Assembly: GCF_001879105.1 (NCBI RefSeq)
Contig: NZ_MLCF01000038.1
Coordinates: forward strand, 1-33,090
Reading direction: 5' to 3'
Source: Mangrovactinospora gilvigrisea
GTDB lineage: Bacteria > Actinomycetota > Actinomycetes > Streptomycetales > Streptomycetaceae
DNA length: 33,090 bases
Part shown: positions 1 to 10,464 of the stretch, piece by piece
Layout of the letters: every line of letters begins with the position of its first letter
Numbering within the stretch: the first letter of the stretch is position 1
Made by a program: the position numbers and the translations under genes
Notes under the pieces: generated by a model
Told to the model about the DNA's origin: nothing
What the model saw: the letters and a program-made list of their open reading frames with translations, nothing else
Databases searched by the model: none

Positions 1-442
1 GTCGGCGGCCGGGCTCTGCCCCGGGCCGGCGGCGGGGGCGTGCGGTTGTAGGTGCGCCGGCCCGCCGCGCGGCCCAGCGCTGGGGGTTGCGGACTGTGGA
101 GGGCAGCGGTTGCCCGGCCCGGGCCTGGGCGCTTCGCGCGGGCCGGCGGCGGAGGTGTGTGGTGGTGGGGCCCGTTGATGGGAGGGGGCGTGGGAGTTGG
201 GGCCGGCGGGGTGGTGTCGGCGGCCGTTGGGGGCTCGGGTCGGCCGCGGGGGCGTGCCGTTGCGGGCCCCTCGACGGCCGCGGCGCCGGCCCGCCGCGCG
301 GCTCGGTGCTGGGGGTTGCGGACTGTGGGAGGGCTGCGGCTGCCCGGCCCCGGGGCCAGGGCTTCCGCAGGGTTTGGCGGTGGAGGCGTGCGGGGCGGGG
401 CCGCTGGGCGGGTGGGGTGCCGGGGCGGCGGGGCGGCGGGGG
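1..442. repeat. Non-coding GC-rich stretch holding an imperfect tandem duplication
   Basis: I see no convincing gene here; the open frames run antisense through the next gene and look like GC artefacts. The stretch consists of two imperfect direct copies. The block starting at 1 (GTCGGCGGCC...) recurs at 216, and the block at about 55-160 (CGCCGGCCCGCCGCGCGGC, then GGGGGTTGCGGACTGTGG) recurs at about 283-392. The offset grows from 215 to 228 bp, so the copies differ by small indels. The plus strand is very G-rich. The first copy may begin outside the window. It lies downstream of the 3' end of the minus-strand gene at 443. Confidence 0.6.
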
Positions 443-1381
443 TCAGTCTGGGAGGAGGCCGAGGCCTGCGAGGCGGAGGTGGTTGCCGGCCTGGGTCCAG
501 CAGCGGATGCGGAGCTCGTCCGGCCGGCGCACGCCGAGCCGCCGCAGCGCGTCCACCATCAGCGCCGCCGCCTCGCGGGACTGCTCCGCGTCCGGCCGCA
601 CCCAGTCGTGGAAGTGCAGCCCCGCCCGCCCCTCCACCGGGTGCCACGCCGGCCCCGGCGTCCCGCTCGCCTCGGCGTGCAGCCTGCCCCGCGCGTCCGC
701 GACGAACTGCACGAACCAGGTCGGCTCCTTCGCCGTGCACACCACCACCGCCGCCTCCTCCCCGAACTGCGGAAGCTGCGCGCACAGCGCCCGCAGCAGC
801 CCCGCCAGCGCCTCCTCCGCCTCCGCGAGGTCCGCCGCCGGGCGGGCGGCCGGCAGGTAGTCGGGGACGCGCTCCCCGGCGCCCGGCCCCGCCTCGCACA
901 CCAGCCAGGTGTAGGGGAGGCGGGACGGGTCGGACGGGCCCCACTCGAAGGCCGTCCACTCGTCCCGCTCCAGGTCGTCGGTGCGGCGCAGCTCCAGGCG
1001 GGTGGGGGTGAGGTGGAGGGTGGTGCCGCGGTCGCGCCAGCGGGCGAACGGGCCGGTCGGGCCGCCGCCCACCGTCCCCGGCGGCTCGTCGAGCGCCCGG
1101 CCGGCGAGCTCCAGCAGGGTCGGCAGCGGGGCCGCGCCCGCGGGGCCGTCGCCGTCCGCGCCGCCGCCCTCGCCGCCGTCGTCGGGGTTGAGGATCAGGC
1201 GGGGGACGTCCGCCCCCAGCGCGCCGCCCGCCGCCCGCACCCAGCCGCCCGGGACGCTCGCGGCGCGGCGCCGCAGCGCGGCCTCCGACCAGTCGCCCCC
1301 GTCGGCGGTGCGCAGGATGCGGACCAGCCCGATGAACTGGTCCTCGGTGAGAGGATCGGCGGGGGACAGCGCGTCGGTCAT
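443..1381 (-). CDS. Hypothetical protein, 312 residues
   Basis: I do not recognise the family with confidence. The frame extends to 1525, but I chose the ATG at 1381, which begins MTDALSPADPLTEDQFIG. The 48 residues further upstream are Arg-rich and overlap the divergent promoter region. The protein is acidic, has no signal peptide or membrane segment, and appears two-part. Residues 1-60 contain LTEDQFIGLVRILRTADGGD; a Gly/Ala/Asp-rich linker follows. The C-terminal half has alternating strands and helices (AVVVCTAKEPTWFVQFV, then LHFHDWVRP and ELRIRCWTQAGN). That half loosely recalls TY-Chap/YbjN-type folds of actinobacterial stand-alone proteins, but this is only an impression. No Shine-Dalgarno precedes the ATG (CCGGGC), whereas CAGTAT ends 6 nt upstream, so the transcript may be leaderless. 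It is divergent from the SARP gene. Confidence 0.6.
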   Translation of the reverse strand: MTDALSPADPLTEDQFIGLVRILRTADGGDWSEAALRRRAASVPGGWVRAAGGALGADVPRLILNPDDGGEGGGADGDGPAGAAPLPTLLELAGRALDEPPGTVGGGPTGPFARWRDRGTTLHLTPTRLELRRTDDLERDEWTAFEWGPSDPSRLPYTWLVCEAGPGAGERVPDYLPAARPAADLAEAEEALAGLLRALCAQLPQFGEEAAVVVCTAKEPTWFVQFVADARGRLHAEASGTPGPAWHPVEGRAGLHFHDWVRPDAEQSREAAALMVDALRRLGVRRPDELRIRCWTQAGNHLRLAGLGLLPD

Positions 1382-1387
1382 GCCCGG

Positions 1388-1393
1388 ATACTG
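1388..1393 (-). promoter_or_regulatory. Candidate -10 of a leaderless promoter for the 443-1381 gene
   Basis: CAGTAT on the minus strand ends 6 nt before the ATG. Transcription would start at or next to the start codon, and no Shine-Dalgarno is present. The first base differs from the TANNNT consensus and no -35 is evident, so the call is weak on its own. Confidence 0.3.
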
Positions 1394-1529
1394 CCATGGC
1401 CCTCTGACGTGGCGTCGATCGGTGTCGAACGAGGGGCTTGCGAGGGGATGTTGGGAAGGCGTCCGACGGGTGGCGGGGACCGCCCGCGAGCGCGTGCCGC
1501 TATGCACGCTGCCGGGGCGCTCCATGTTC

Positions 1530-1535
1530 GATAAT
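1530..1535 (+). promoter_or_regulatory. Candidate -10 of a leaderless promoter for the SARP gene
   Basis: GATAAT is one of the few AT-rich hexamers in this region and is followed by exactly 6 nt (GGGGCG) before the ATG at 1542. Transcription would begin at the A of the start codon. I see no -35 hexamer at the usual distance. Confidence 0.45.
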
Positions 1536-1541
1536 GGGGCG

Positions 1542-4500
1542 ATGCGCTACGGGATTCTCGGGCCGGTGCGGGTCGAGGCGACAGCTGGGGGGCGGCACGG
1601 GGACGAGGTCCCCGTGCGGGGCGCGCGGCTGCGCGCGCTGCTGACCGCGCTCGCGGTGCGCGCCGGGAGCGAGGTCTCGGTGGACGCGCTGGCCGCGTCC
1701 GTGTGGCGGGACGACGAGCCGCTGCCGGCCGACGTCCCGGCGGCGGTGCAGGCGCTGGTGGGGCGGCTGCGGCGGGCGCTGGGCGCGGACGCGGTGGCGT
1801 CGGGGGCGGCGTCCGGCGGGTACCGGTTGAACGCCTCGTGGGAGCGGGACGTGGACGCGGGCCGCTTCGAGAAGCTCGCCGCGCAGGGCGCCGCGGCGCT
1901 CTCCGCGGGGGATCCGGCGCGCGCGGCGGAGCTGCTGCGGGAGGCGCTGGGGCTGTGGCGCGGCGAGGCGCTGGCCGATCTCGCGGACGGCGCGCCGGCG
2001 GCGCGGGCCCGCCTGGAGGCGGCCCGGACGGCGGCGCGGGAGCAGCGCCTCGCGGCGGACCTGGCGGTGGACGGGCCGGCGGCGGTGCTGCCGGAGCTGG
2101 GCGAGCTGGTGGCGGCGCAGCCGCTGCACGAGCCGTACCGGGCGCTGCGGATCCGCGCGCTGGCGGCGGCGGGCCGGCGCGCGGAGGCGCTGGACGCGTA
2201 CGAGGAGGCGCGGACGGCGCTGGCCGAGCTGCTGGGCGTCGACCCGGGCGCGGAGCTTCGGGCGCTCCACGCGGAGCTGCTGGCGGAGGACACCCGCCCG
2301 GCGCCCGCCACCAGGTCGGCGGCGGCGCGCCCGCGGCGGCGCGTCCGCCTCTCCTCCTTCGTCGGCCGCGACGCGGACGTCCGCGACCTGCGCGCCCACC
2401 TGCGCGCCGCCCGCCTGGTCACCCTCACCGGCCCCGGCGGCGCCGGCAAGACGCGCCTGGCGCTCACCGCGGCGGAGTCCCTGTCGCCGGCGGAGCCGGT
2501 CGCGGAGCCGGTCGCGGGGGCGGCCGGGGAGGCGGCCGCAGGAGCGCCCGCGGGGCCGGCCGGTGACGCCCCGCCGGGCGCCGCCGCGTTCCCGCACGGG
2601 GTGCGGGTCGCGGAGCTGGCGCCGGTGGAGGATCCGGCGACGATTGCGTCGGCGGTGCTCAACGGCGTCGGGGAGCGGGACATCGTCCTGCGGAACTCGC
2701 TGGAGAAGCCGACCGAGCCGCACGAGTCGCTGCCGCGCCTGCTGGACGCGCTCGCGGACCGCCGGCTGCTGCTGGTCCTCGACAACTGCGAGCACGTCGT
2801 CGACGACGCCGCCCGGTTCACCGAGGTGCTGCTCGACGCCTGCCCCGGCGTCACCGTGCTGGCCACCAGCCGGGAGCCGCTGAACATCCCCGGCGAGCAG
2901 GTGGTCCCCGTCGGGCCGCTGCCCACCGAGGACGCGCTGCGGCTGCTCGCCGAGCGCGCCGTCGCCGCGGGCCGCCCGCTCGCCGCGCCCGACCGCGCCG
3001 CCGCCGAGGAGATCTGCCGCCGGCTGGACGGCCTGCCGCTCGCCATCGAGCTCGCCGCGGCGCGGCTGCGGATGCTGTCGCCCCGCCAGATCGCCGACCG
3101 CCTCGACGACCGCTTCCGGCTGCTCACCTCCGGCGCCCGCACCGACCTGCCGCGCCAGCAGACGCTCCGCGCCGTCGTCGACTGGAGCTGGGACCTGCTG
3201 GACGCCGAGGAGCGCTGCCTGCTCGCCCGCCTCTCGATCTTCGTCGGCGGCTTCACCCTGGACGCCGCCGGCGCCGTGCTCGGCCGCGACGCCTTCGAGC
3301 CGCTCGCCGCGCTCGTCGAGAAGTCGCTGGTGACGGTCGCCGCCGCGGACGAGGACGACGCGTGCGCGGCGCCGCGCTACCGCCTGCTGGAGACCATCCG
3401 GGAGTACGCCGGCGAGCGCCTGCGCGCCGAGGGCGCCGCCGCCGCGTCCGCCGCCCGCGACGCGCACGCCGCGCACTTCGCCGCCTACGTCGACGTCCTG
3501 GAGCCGCAGTTGCGCGGCCCCGGCCAGCTCGCCGCGCTCGCCGGGTTCGAGATCGAGCACGACAACGTCCGCGCCGCGCTGCGCCGCCTGCTGGACGTCG
3601 GCACCCCCGAGGCGGCCGGCACGGCCCTGCGGATCGCCAACCGGATGGCCTGGCTGTGGCAGCTGCGCTCGTACGCGGACGAGGCCACCGCCTGGCTCTC
3701 GGAGGTGCTGGACGCCAACGGCTGGGGCATGCCGGAGAGTTACGCGTCCCTGCCGCCGCTGAGCATGCAGGACCTGCTGCAGTGGCACCTGAGCAACAAG
3801 GGGCAGCGCTCCCCGGACCCGCTGCCGTTCACCATCGACCCGGACGACCCGATGGACCACGAGCGGATGAACGCCGTGATGACGCTGATGATGTGCGGCC
3901 AGGACGCCCCCGGCATCGGCCGCTGGCGGCGCTGGTTCACCCGGCTCACCGAGGACATCACCCCGATCGCGGAGCAGACCGACTACGGCCTCACCTACCC
4001 CGGCATGATGTTCGTGCCGATCGCCGCGTTCCTCCGCGGCGACCTGCCGAGCATGGCCGAGAGCCTGGCGCGGCAGGTGCAGCGCTGCCGGGAGGCCGGC
4101 AACCGCTGGGACCTGGCGATGCTGCTCGGGCTGCGCTCCCGGATCCCGAGGGAGATGGGCGACCGCGCCGACCGGGAGGCGGCCAAGGCGGCCGACGCCG
4201 CCGAGTCGCTGGCGCTCTTCACCGAGATGGGCGACCGCTTCGGGATGAACCAGGCGCACTCCGCGATCGCCGAGTCGCTGATCAACGCGGGCCGCACCGA
4301 GGAGGCCCGCGAGCACCTCGCCGAGTCGCTGCGCAACGCCGCCGAGCTGGGCGCCCGCGGCGAGGTCCCCGAGCTGCACCTGCAGTTGGCCACCTCGTGG
4401 AACGCAGAGGGCAGGGAGAAGGAGGCGCTGCGCGAGGCGCGCCACGCGCTGGCGCTGGCCGAGGAGCTGGGCGTCCGCGACATCACCACCTACGCCCGCA

Positions 4501-5003
4501 TCCTGGTCGCCGAGTCGGAGCGACGCAGCGGCAACCTCGACCGGGCCTGGGAGCTGCTGCGGAAGGCGGAGAGCGGCAAGGAGCTGGGCACCCCGCCGCC
4601 GTTCTTCGAGTGCTGGCTGCGCTCCCTCAACGGCTCGCTCCTCGCCGACGAGGGCCAGTACGCCGCCGCGCTGGCGCACCACAGCGAGGCGCTGCTGGCG
4701 CTCACCTTCCCCTGGACGGACGGCAATCCGGCGTGGCAGCTGCTGGCCGCCACCATCCCGGCGGTGCGCGGCTCCGGGGACCTGGTGCGGGCGGCGGAGC
4801 TGCTGGGCGCGGCGGGCGAGTGGGGCTCCGGCGTCATGCTGCCGCCGCACGACCGGCGCATGGTGGACGCCGAACGGGCCGTGCTGGCCGACGCGCTCGG
4901 GGAGAGCGCGCTCGACGCGGCGACGGCCCGCGGGGCGGTGCTGGACCGGGAGGGTGTGCTGGCGCTGCTGCGCGCCGTGCGCCCCGCGGCCCATGACCGG
5001 TGA
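1542..5003 (+). CDS. AfsR/SARP-family regulator with BTAD, NB-ARC ATPase and TPR domains
   Basis: A 1153-residue STAND-type transcriptional regulator. The start chosen is the ATG giving MRYGILGPVRVEA, the canonical SARP opening; an ATG at 1524 is an alternative. Residues about 1-95 form an OmpR-like winged-helix DNA-binding domain, and 100-250 the helical BTAD domain (LHEPYRALRIRALAAAGRR). An NB-ARC ATPase follows, with Walker A GPGGAGKT at 297-304 and Walker B LLLVLDNCEH around Asp414. After that comes GLPLAIELAAARLRML, typical of the ARC part, and a long TPR-like helical C-terminus with EARDHL/EALREA-type repeats. An Ala/Pro/Gly-rich insert of about 35 residues sits at 315-349, just after the P-loop helix. 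Family members couple nucleotide binding and oligomerisation to activation of a target operon. The gene is convergent, stop to stop, with an ABC exporter whose promoter carries 11-bp spaced repeats, so that exporter is the obvious target (inference). Confidence 0.9.
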   Translation: MRYGILGPVRVEATAGGRHGDEVPVRGARLRALLTALAVRAGSEVSVDALAASVWRDDEPLPADVPAAVQALVGRLRRALGADAVASGAASGGYRLNASWERDVDAGRFEKLAAQGAAALSAGDPARAAELLREALGLWRGEALADLADGAPAARARLEAARTAAREQRLAADLAVDGPAAVLPELGELVAAQPLHEPYRALRIRALAAAGRRAEALDAYEEARTALAELLGVDPGAELRALHAELLAEDTRPAPATRSAAARPRRRVRLSSFVGRDADVRDLRAHLRAARLVTLTGPGGAGKTRLALTAAESLSPAEPVAEPVAGAAGEAAAGAPAGPAGDAPPGAAAFPHGVRVAELAPVEDPATIASAVLNGVGERDIVLRNSLEKPTEPHESLPRLLDALADRRLLLVLDNCEHVVDDAARFTEVLLDACPGVTVLATSREPLNIPGEQVVPVGPLPTEDALRLLAERAVAAGRPLAAPDRAAAEEICRRLDGLPLAIELAAARLRMLSPRQIADRLDDRFRLLTSGARTDLPRQQTLRAVVDWSWDLLDAEERCLLARLSIFVGGFTLDAAGAVLGRDAFEPLAALVEKSLVTVAAADEDDACAAPRYRLLETIREYAGERLRAEGAAAASAARDAHAAHFAAYVDVLEPQLRGPGQLAALAGFEIEHDNVRAALRRLLDVGTPEAAGTALRIANRMAWLWQLRSYADEATAWLSEVLDANGWGMPESYASLPPLSMQDLLQWHLSNKGQRSPDPLPFTIDPDDPMDHERMNAVMTLMMCGQDAPGIGRWRRWFTRLTEDITPIAEQTDYGLTYPGMMFVPIAAFLRGDLPSMAESLARQVQRCREAGNRWDLAMLLGLRSRIPREMGDRADREAAKAADAAESLALFTEMGDRFGMNQAHSAIAESLINAGRTEEAREHLAESLRNAAELGARGEVPELHLQLATSWNAEGREKEALREARHALALAEELGVRDITTYARILVAESERRSGNLDRAWELLRKAESGKELGTPPPFFECWLRSLNGSLLADEGQYAAALAHHSEALLALTFPWTDGNPAWQLLAATIPAVRGSGDLVRAAELLGAAGEWGSGVMLPPHDRRMVDAERAVLADALGESALDAATARGAVLDREGVLALLRAVRPAAHDR

Positions 5004-5851
5004 TCAGATCTTCTTCCGGTACATCCGGACCGCGATCGGCGCGGCCACCACGATGATGCCGACGATCCAGGCGAGCGAGATCCACACGTCGTGGGCATAG
5101 GCGCCGCCGGTGGTCAGGGCGCGGCAGGCGTTGACGATGTGCGTCATCGGGTTGACCTTGACGAAGGCCTGGAGCCAGCCGGGCATGCTGTTGGTGGGCG
5201 CGAACATGGAGCTGCCGAACTGCAGCGGCATGGTGATCAAGATGCTCAACCCCTGGACGGACTGCGGGTTCTTGCCCTTGATGCCGACGATCATGAACAG
5301 CCAGCCGAGGGCGAAGCTGAAGCCCATCACCAGCGCCACCGCGAGCAGGCCCGCGCCGACATTGGTGTGGAAGCGGAAGCCGAGCGCCGTGGCGAGGCCG
5401 AGGGTGATGGCCGCGCAGAGCAGGAGCCGGCACATGTCGGAGACGAGGCGTCCGGTGAGCACCGCGGAGCGGGCCATCGGCAGCGACCGGAAGCGGTCCA
5501 TCACCCCGTTGGTGAGGTCGGTGTTGATCCCGACGCCGGTGGTCGAGCCGGCCATGATGGCGGTCTGCACCAGGATGCCGGGGACGACGAACTGCATGTA
5601 CTGGTGGGTCGATCCGGAGATCGCCCCGCCGAAGACGTAGACGAAGAGCACCAGGAAGATCACCGGCATCAGGACGACGTCCATCAGCTGCTCGGGATCG
5701 TTCTTGATGAGGATCAGGTAGCGCCGGGTGACGGCCCCGACGTGCCGCAGCATGGCGCGGAACGGCACGTGCTGGGAGGCGTCGTCCGGGATCCGCGGGG
5801 CGATCGGCGCCGCCGCGGGGGAGTCCGCGGGCGCCAGGGTGGTGGTGCCGC

Positions 5852-5855
<4 letters not shown>
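5004..5855 (-). CDS. ABC-2 type exporter permease, DrrB-like
   Basis: A 283-residue membrane subunit of an ABC exporter. After a Pro/Ala-rich cytoplasmic N-terminus it has the ABC-2 pattern of six membrane spans. Recognisable pieces are a first span VVLMPVIFLVLFVYVFGGAI (about 60-80), FVVPGILVQTAIM, MDRFRSLPMARSAVLTGR (the conserved cytoplasmic loop of DrrB-type permeases), a span with GFSFALGWLFMIVG, and NPMTHIVNACR near the end. It overlaps the ATPase gene upstream by 4 nt (ATGA), so the two are translationally coupled. DrrAB homologues export amphipathic drugs such as anthracyclines. The substrate here cannot be read from the sequence, and no biosynthetic cluster is visible. Confidence 0.9.
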
Positions 5856-6865
<1,010 letters not shown>

Positions 6866-6872
6866 GGCAACG

Positions 6873-6922
6873 ACTCTGGACGGGCCCGCCTACACGGCGC
6901 TGACACGGCGCCTACACGGCCG
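6873..6922 (-). promoter_or_regulatory. drrA-like promoter with three 11-bp direct repeats (candidate SARP operator)
   Basis: On the plus strand, three units start at 6890, 6901 and 6912: CTACACGGCGC, TGACACGGCGC and CTACACGGCCG. The core ACACGG is invariant and the period is exactly 11 bp. On the minus strand this lies about 25-57 bp upstream of the drrA-like ATG, covering the -35 region. CAGAGT (6873-6878) is the candidate -10 and ends 7 nt before the ATG. SARP proteins are known to bind direct heptameric repeats spaced one helical turn and overlapping the -35. Confidence 0.6.
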
Positions 6923-7014
6923 CCGACGCGCCCCGGCGCGGCTGTCGGCGGGCGGTCGGGAGGCCGTCGACACGCCGTCCCCCAGGGGGTCTGTCGCCCG
7001 TCCGCGCGGTGAAC

Positions 7015-7069
7015 TACTCTTCGGTAACCAAGGGTTGAGCCGACCCTCAGGGCCGAGAATCCTCAAGGA
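7015..7069 (+). promoter_or_regulatory. Candidate promoter and ribosome binding site of fadA
   Basis: TACTCT at 7015-7020 fits TANNNT and would start transcription near 7027. The Shine-Dalgarno AAGGAG at 7064-7069 stands 9 nt before the GTG at 7079. The -10 lies in TACTCTTCGGTAA, a loosely symmetrical element that could be an acyl-CoA-responsive TetR/FadR-type operator, but the symmetry is weak. Confidence 0.35.
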
Positions 7070-7078
7070 GCCGCCGCC

Positions 7079-8304
<1,226 letters not shown>

Positions 8305-8311
<7 letters not shown>

Positions 8312-10464
8312 ACGAACCCGAGTCCGCACCGGTCCGCGTCGAGCGCGACCCCGTCGAGCCGAGGATCGCGCTGCTGGTGCTGGACGCGCCCGGCCGCTCC
8401 GCCAACACCATGGACCGCGCCTACCACGCCGCGATGGGCGCCGCGCTGGACCGGCTGGAGGCCGAGCGCGACACCTTCGACGGCTTCGTCGTCGCCTCCG
8501 CCAAGAAGACCTTCTTCGCCGGCGGCGACCTCGCCGAACTCTCCGCCGTCACCCGGGAGAACGCCGCCGCGTTCGCCGCCCGCACCGCCGACGTCAAGCG
8601 GCAGCTGCGCCGGCTGGAGACGCTCGGCCGCCCGGTCGTCGCCGCCCTCACCGGCAGCGCGCTGGGCGGCGGGCTGGAGATCGCCCTCGCCTGCCACCAC
8701 CGCATCGCCCTGGACGACCCGTCCGCGCGCTTCGGCTTCCCCGAGGTCACCCTCGGCCTGCTGCCCGGCGCCGGCGGCGTCACCCGCACGGTGCGGCTGC
8801 TGGGCGTCGCGGACGCGCTCACCAAGGTGCTGCTGCAGGGCAAGCGGCTGCGCCCCGCGCAGGCCGTGGAGATCGGCATCGTCCACGAACTCGCCGCGGA
8901 CCGAGACGCGTTGATGGCCGCCGCCCGCGCCTGGATCGCCGCGCACCCGGACGCCGTCCAGCCCTGGGACGCCCCCGGCGCCCGGCCGCCCGGCGGCACC
9001 CCCGCGGTGCCGCGGATGGCCGACCTGCTGCCGTCCTTCCCCGCCAACCTCGCCAAGCAGCTCAAGGGCGCCCCCTACCCCGCGCCGCACCACATCCTGT
9101 GCGCGGCGGTGGAGGGCAGCCAGCTCGACCTGGACACCGCGCTCGCCGTGGAGGGCCGCTACTTCACCGATCTGGCGGTCGGCCAAACGGCGAAGAACAT
9201 GATCAAGGCGTTCTTCTACGACATGCAGCACATCCGGCGCGGCGGCAGCCGCCCGGAGGGCCACGCCATCCGGCGGCCCACCAAGGTCGCGGTGCTCGGC
9301 GCCGGGATGATGGGCGCCGGCATCGCCCACGCCTGCGTCAGCGCGGGCCTGCCCACCGTGCTGCGCGACACCACCCGCGAACTCGCCGAGCGGGGCAGGG
9401 ACGCGGTGCTGGCGCTCGCGGCGGGCCGGGGCCTGCGGGAGCAGGCCGCGGGGCTGCTCACCGCCACCGACGACCTCGCCGACCTGGCCGGCTGCGACCT
9501 GGTGATCGAGGCGGTCTTCGAGGACCCGGCGCTCAAGGCGCGGGTGCACGCCGAGGCGGCCTCCGCGGTCGCCCCGGACGCGCTGCTGTGCACCAACACC
9601 TCCACGCTGCCGGTCTCCGGTCTCGCCGAGGCGGTGGAGCGGCGCGGTGACTTCCTCGGGCTGCACTTCTTCTCGCCCGTCCACAAGATGAAGCTGGTCG
9701 AGGTGGTGCGCGGCCGGGAGACGAGCGACGCGGCGCTGGCCCGCGCGCTGGACGTGGTGGCGCTGCTCGGCAAGACCCCGATCGTCGTCAACGACTCCCG
9801 GGGCTTCTTCACCAGCCGCGTCATCAGCACCTGTCTGGAGGAGTGCTACGCGCTGCTCGCCGAGGGCGTGCCGGCGGCCTCCGTGGAGCAGGCCAGCCTC
9901 CAGGCCGGCTACCCCGCGGGCGGCCTCCAGCTCACCGACGAGCTGACGCTGACGCTCGGCCGCCGGATCGGCGACGAGACGCGGGACGCGCTCGCCGCGG
10001 CGGGCACGCCGGTGCCCGAGCACCCCGGGGACGGCGTGCTGGCCCGCATGGTCGACGAGTTCGGCCGCCCCGGCCGCCCCGGCGGCGCCGGCTTCTACGA
10101 CTACGGCGAGGACGGCCGCCGCACGCGGCTGTGGCCGGGGCTGGCGGAGGCGTTCGGGCCGGTCGACCCGGACGCGGTGCCGTTCGAGGACGCCAAGGAG
10201 CGGCTGCTGTTCGCGGAGGCGCTGGAGTCGGCGCGCTGCGTCGAGGAGGGCGTCATCACCTCGGCGGCGGACGCCAACATCGGCTCGATCCTCGGCATCG
10301 GCTTCCCCGCGTGGACGGGCGGCGTCCTGCAGTACATCAACGGCTACCAGGGCGGCGTCCCCGGCTTCGTCGCGCGGGCGGAGAAGCTCGCCGCCACCTA
10401 CGGCCCCCGCTTCGAACCGCCCCGCCTGCTGCGGGACATGGCCACCCGCGGCGAGACGTTCTGA
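8305..10464 (+). CDS. fadB: Multifunctional enoyl-CoA hydratase / 3-hydroxyacyl-CoA dehydrogenase
   Basis: A 719-residue fusion catalysing two consecutive beta-oxidation steps. The N-terminal crotonase domain (about 1-200) has the oxyanion-hole stretch [13 protein letters not shown], with catalytic Glu125 and Glu147 ([14 protein letters not shown]). From about 325 a Rossmann fold begins, with [15 protein letters not shown] (GAGMMG at 332-337) and LVIEAVFED. Then come [20 protein letters not shown] and the helical C-terminal dimerisation domains. The start is one of two adjacent GTG codons (8305, 8308) after GAAAGGA at 8291-8297; both overlap the thiolase stop. The spacing between the two Glu residues is two longer than in E. 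coli FadB, consistent with the LDDPSARF loop. The stop codon overlaps the ATG of the racemase gene (TGATG). Confidence 0.93.

Noticed and set aside
981..1541. Upstream extension of the SARP frame to 981
   Set aside because: It runs antisense through the 443-1381 gene, is Arg/Ser/Pro-rich and precedes the canonical SARP start MRYGILGPVRVEA.
1500..4994. 1164-codon open frame on the minus strand opposite the SARP gene
   Set aside because: Arg/Gln/Gly/Val-rich, without domains; an antisense shadow caused by high third-position GC.
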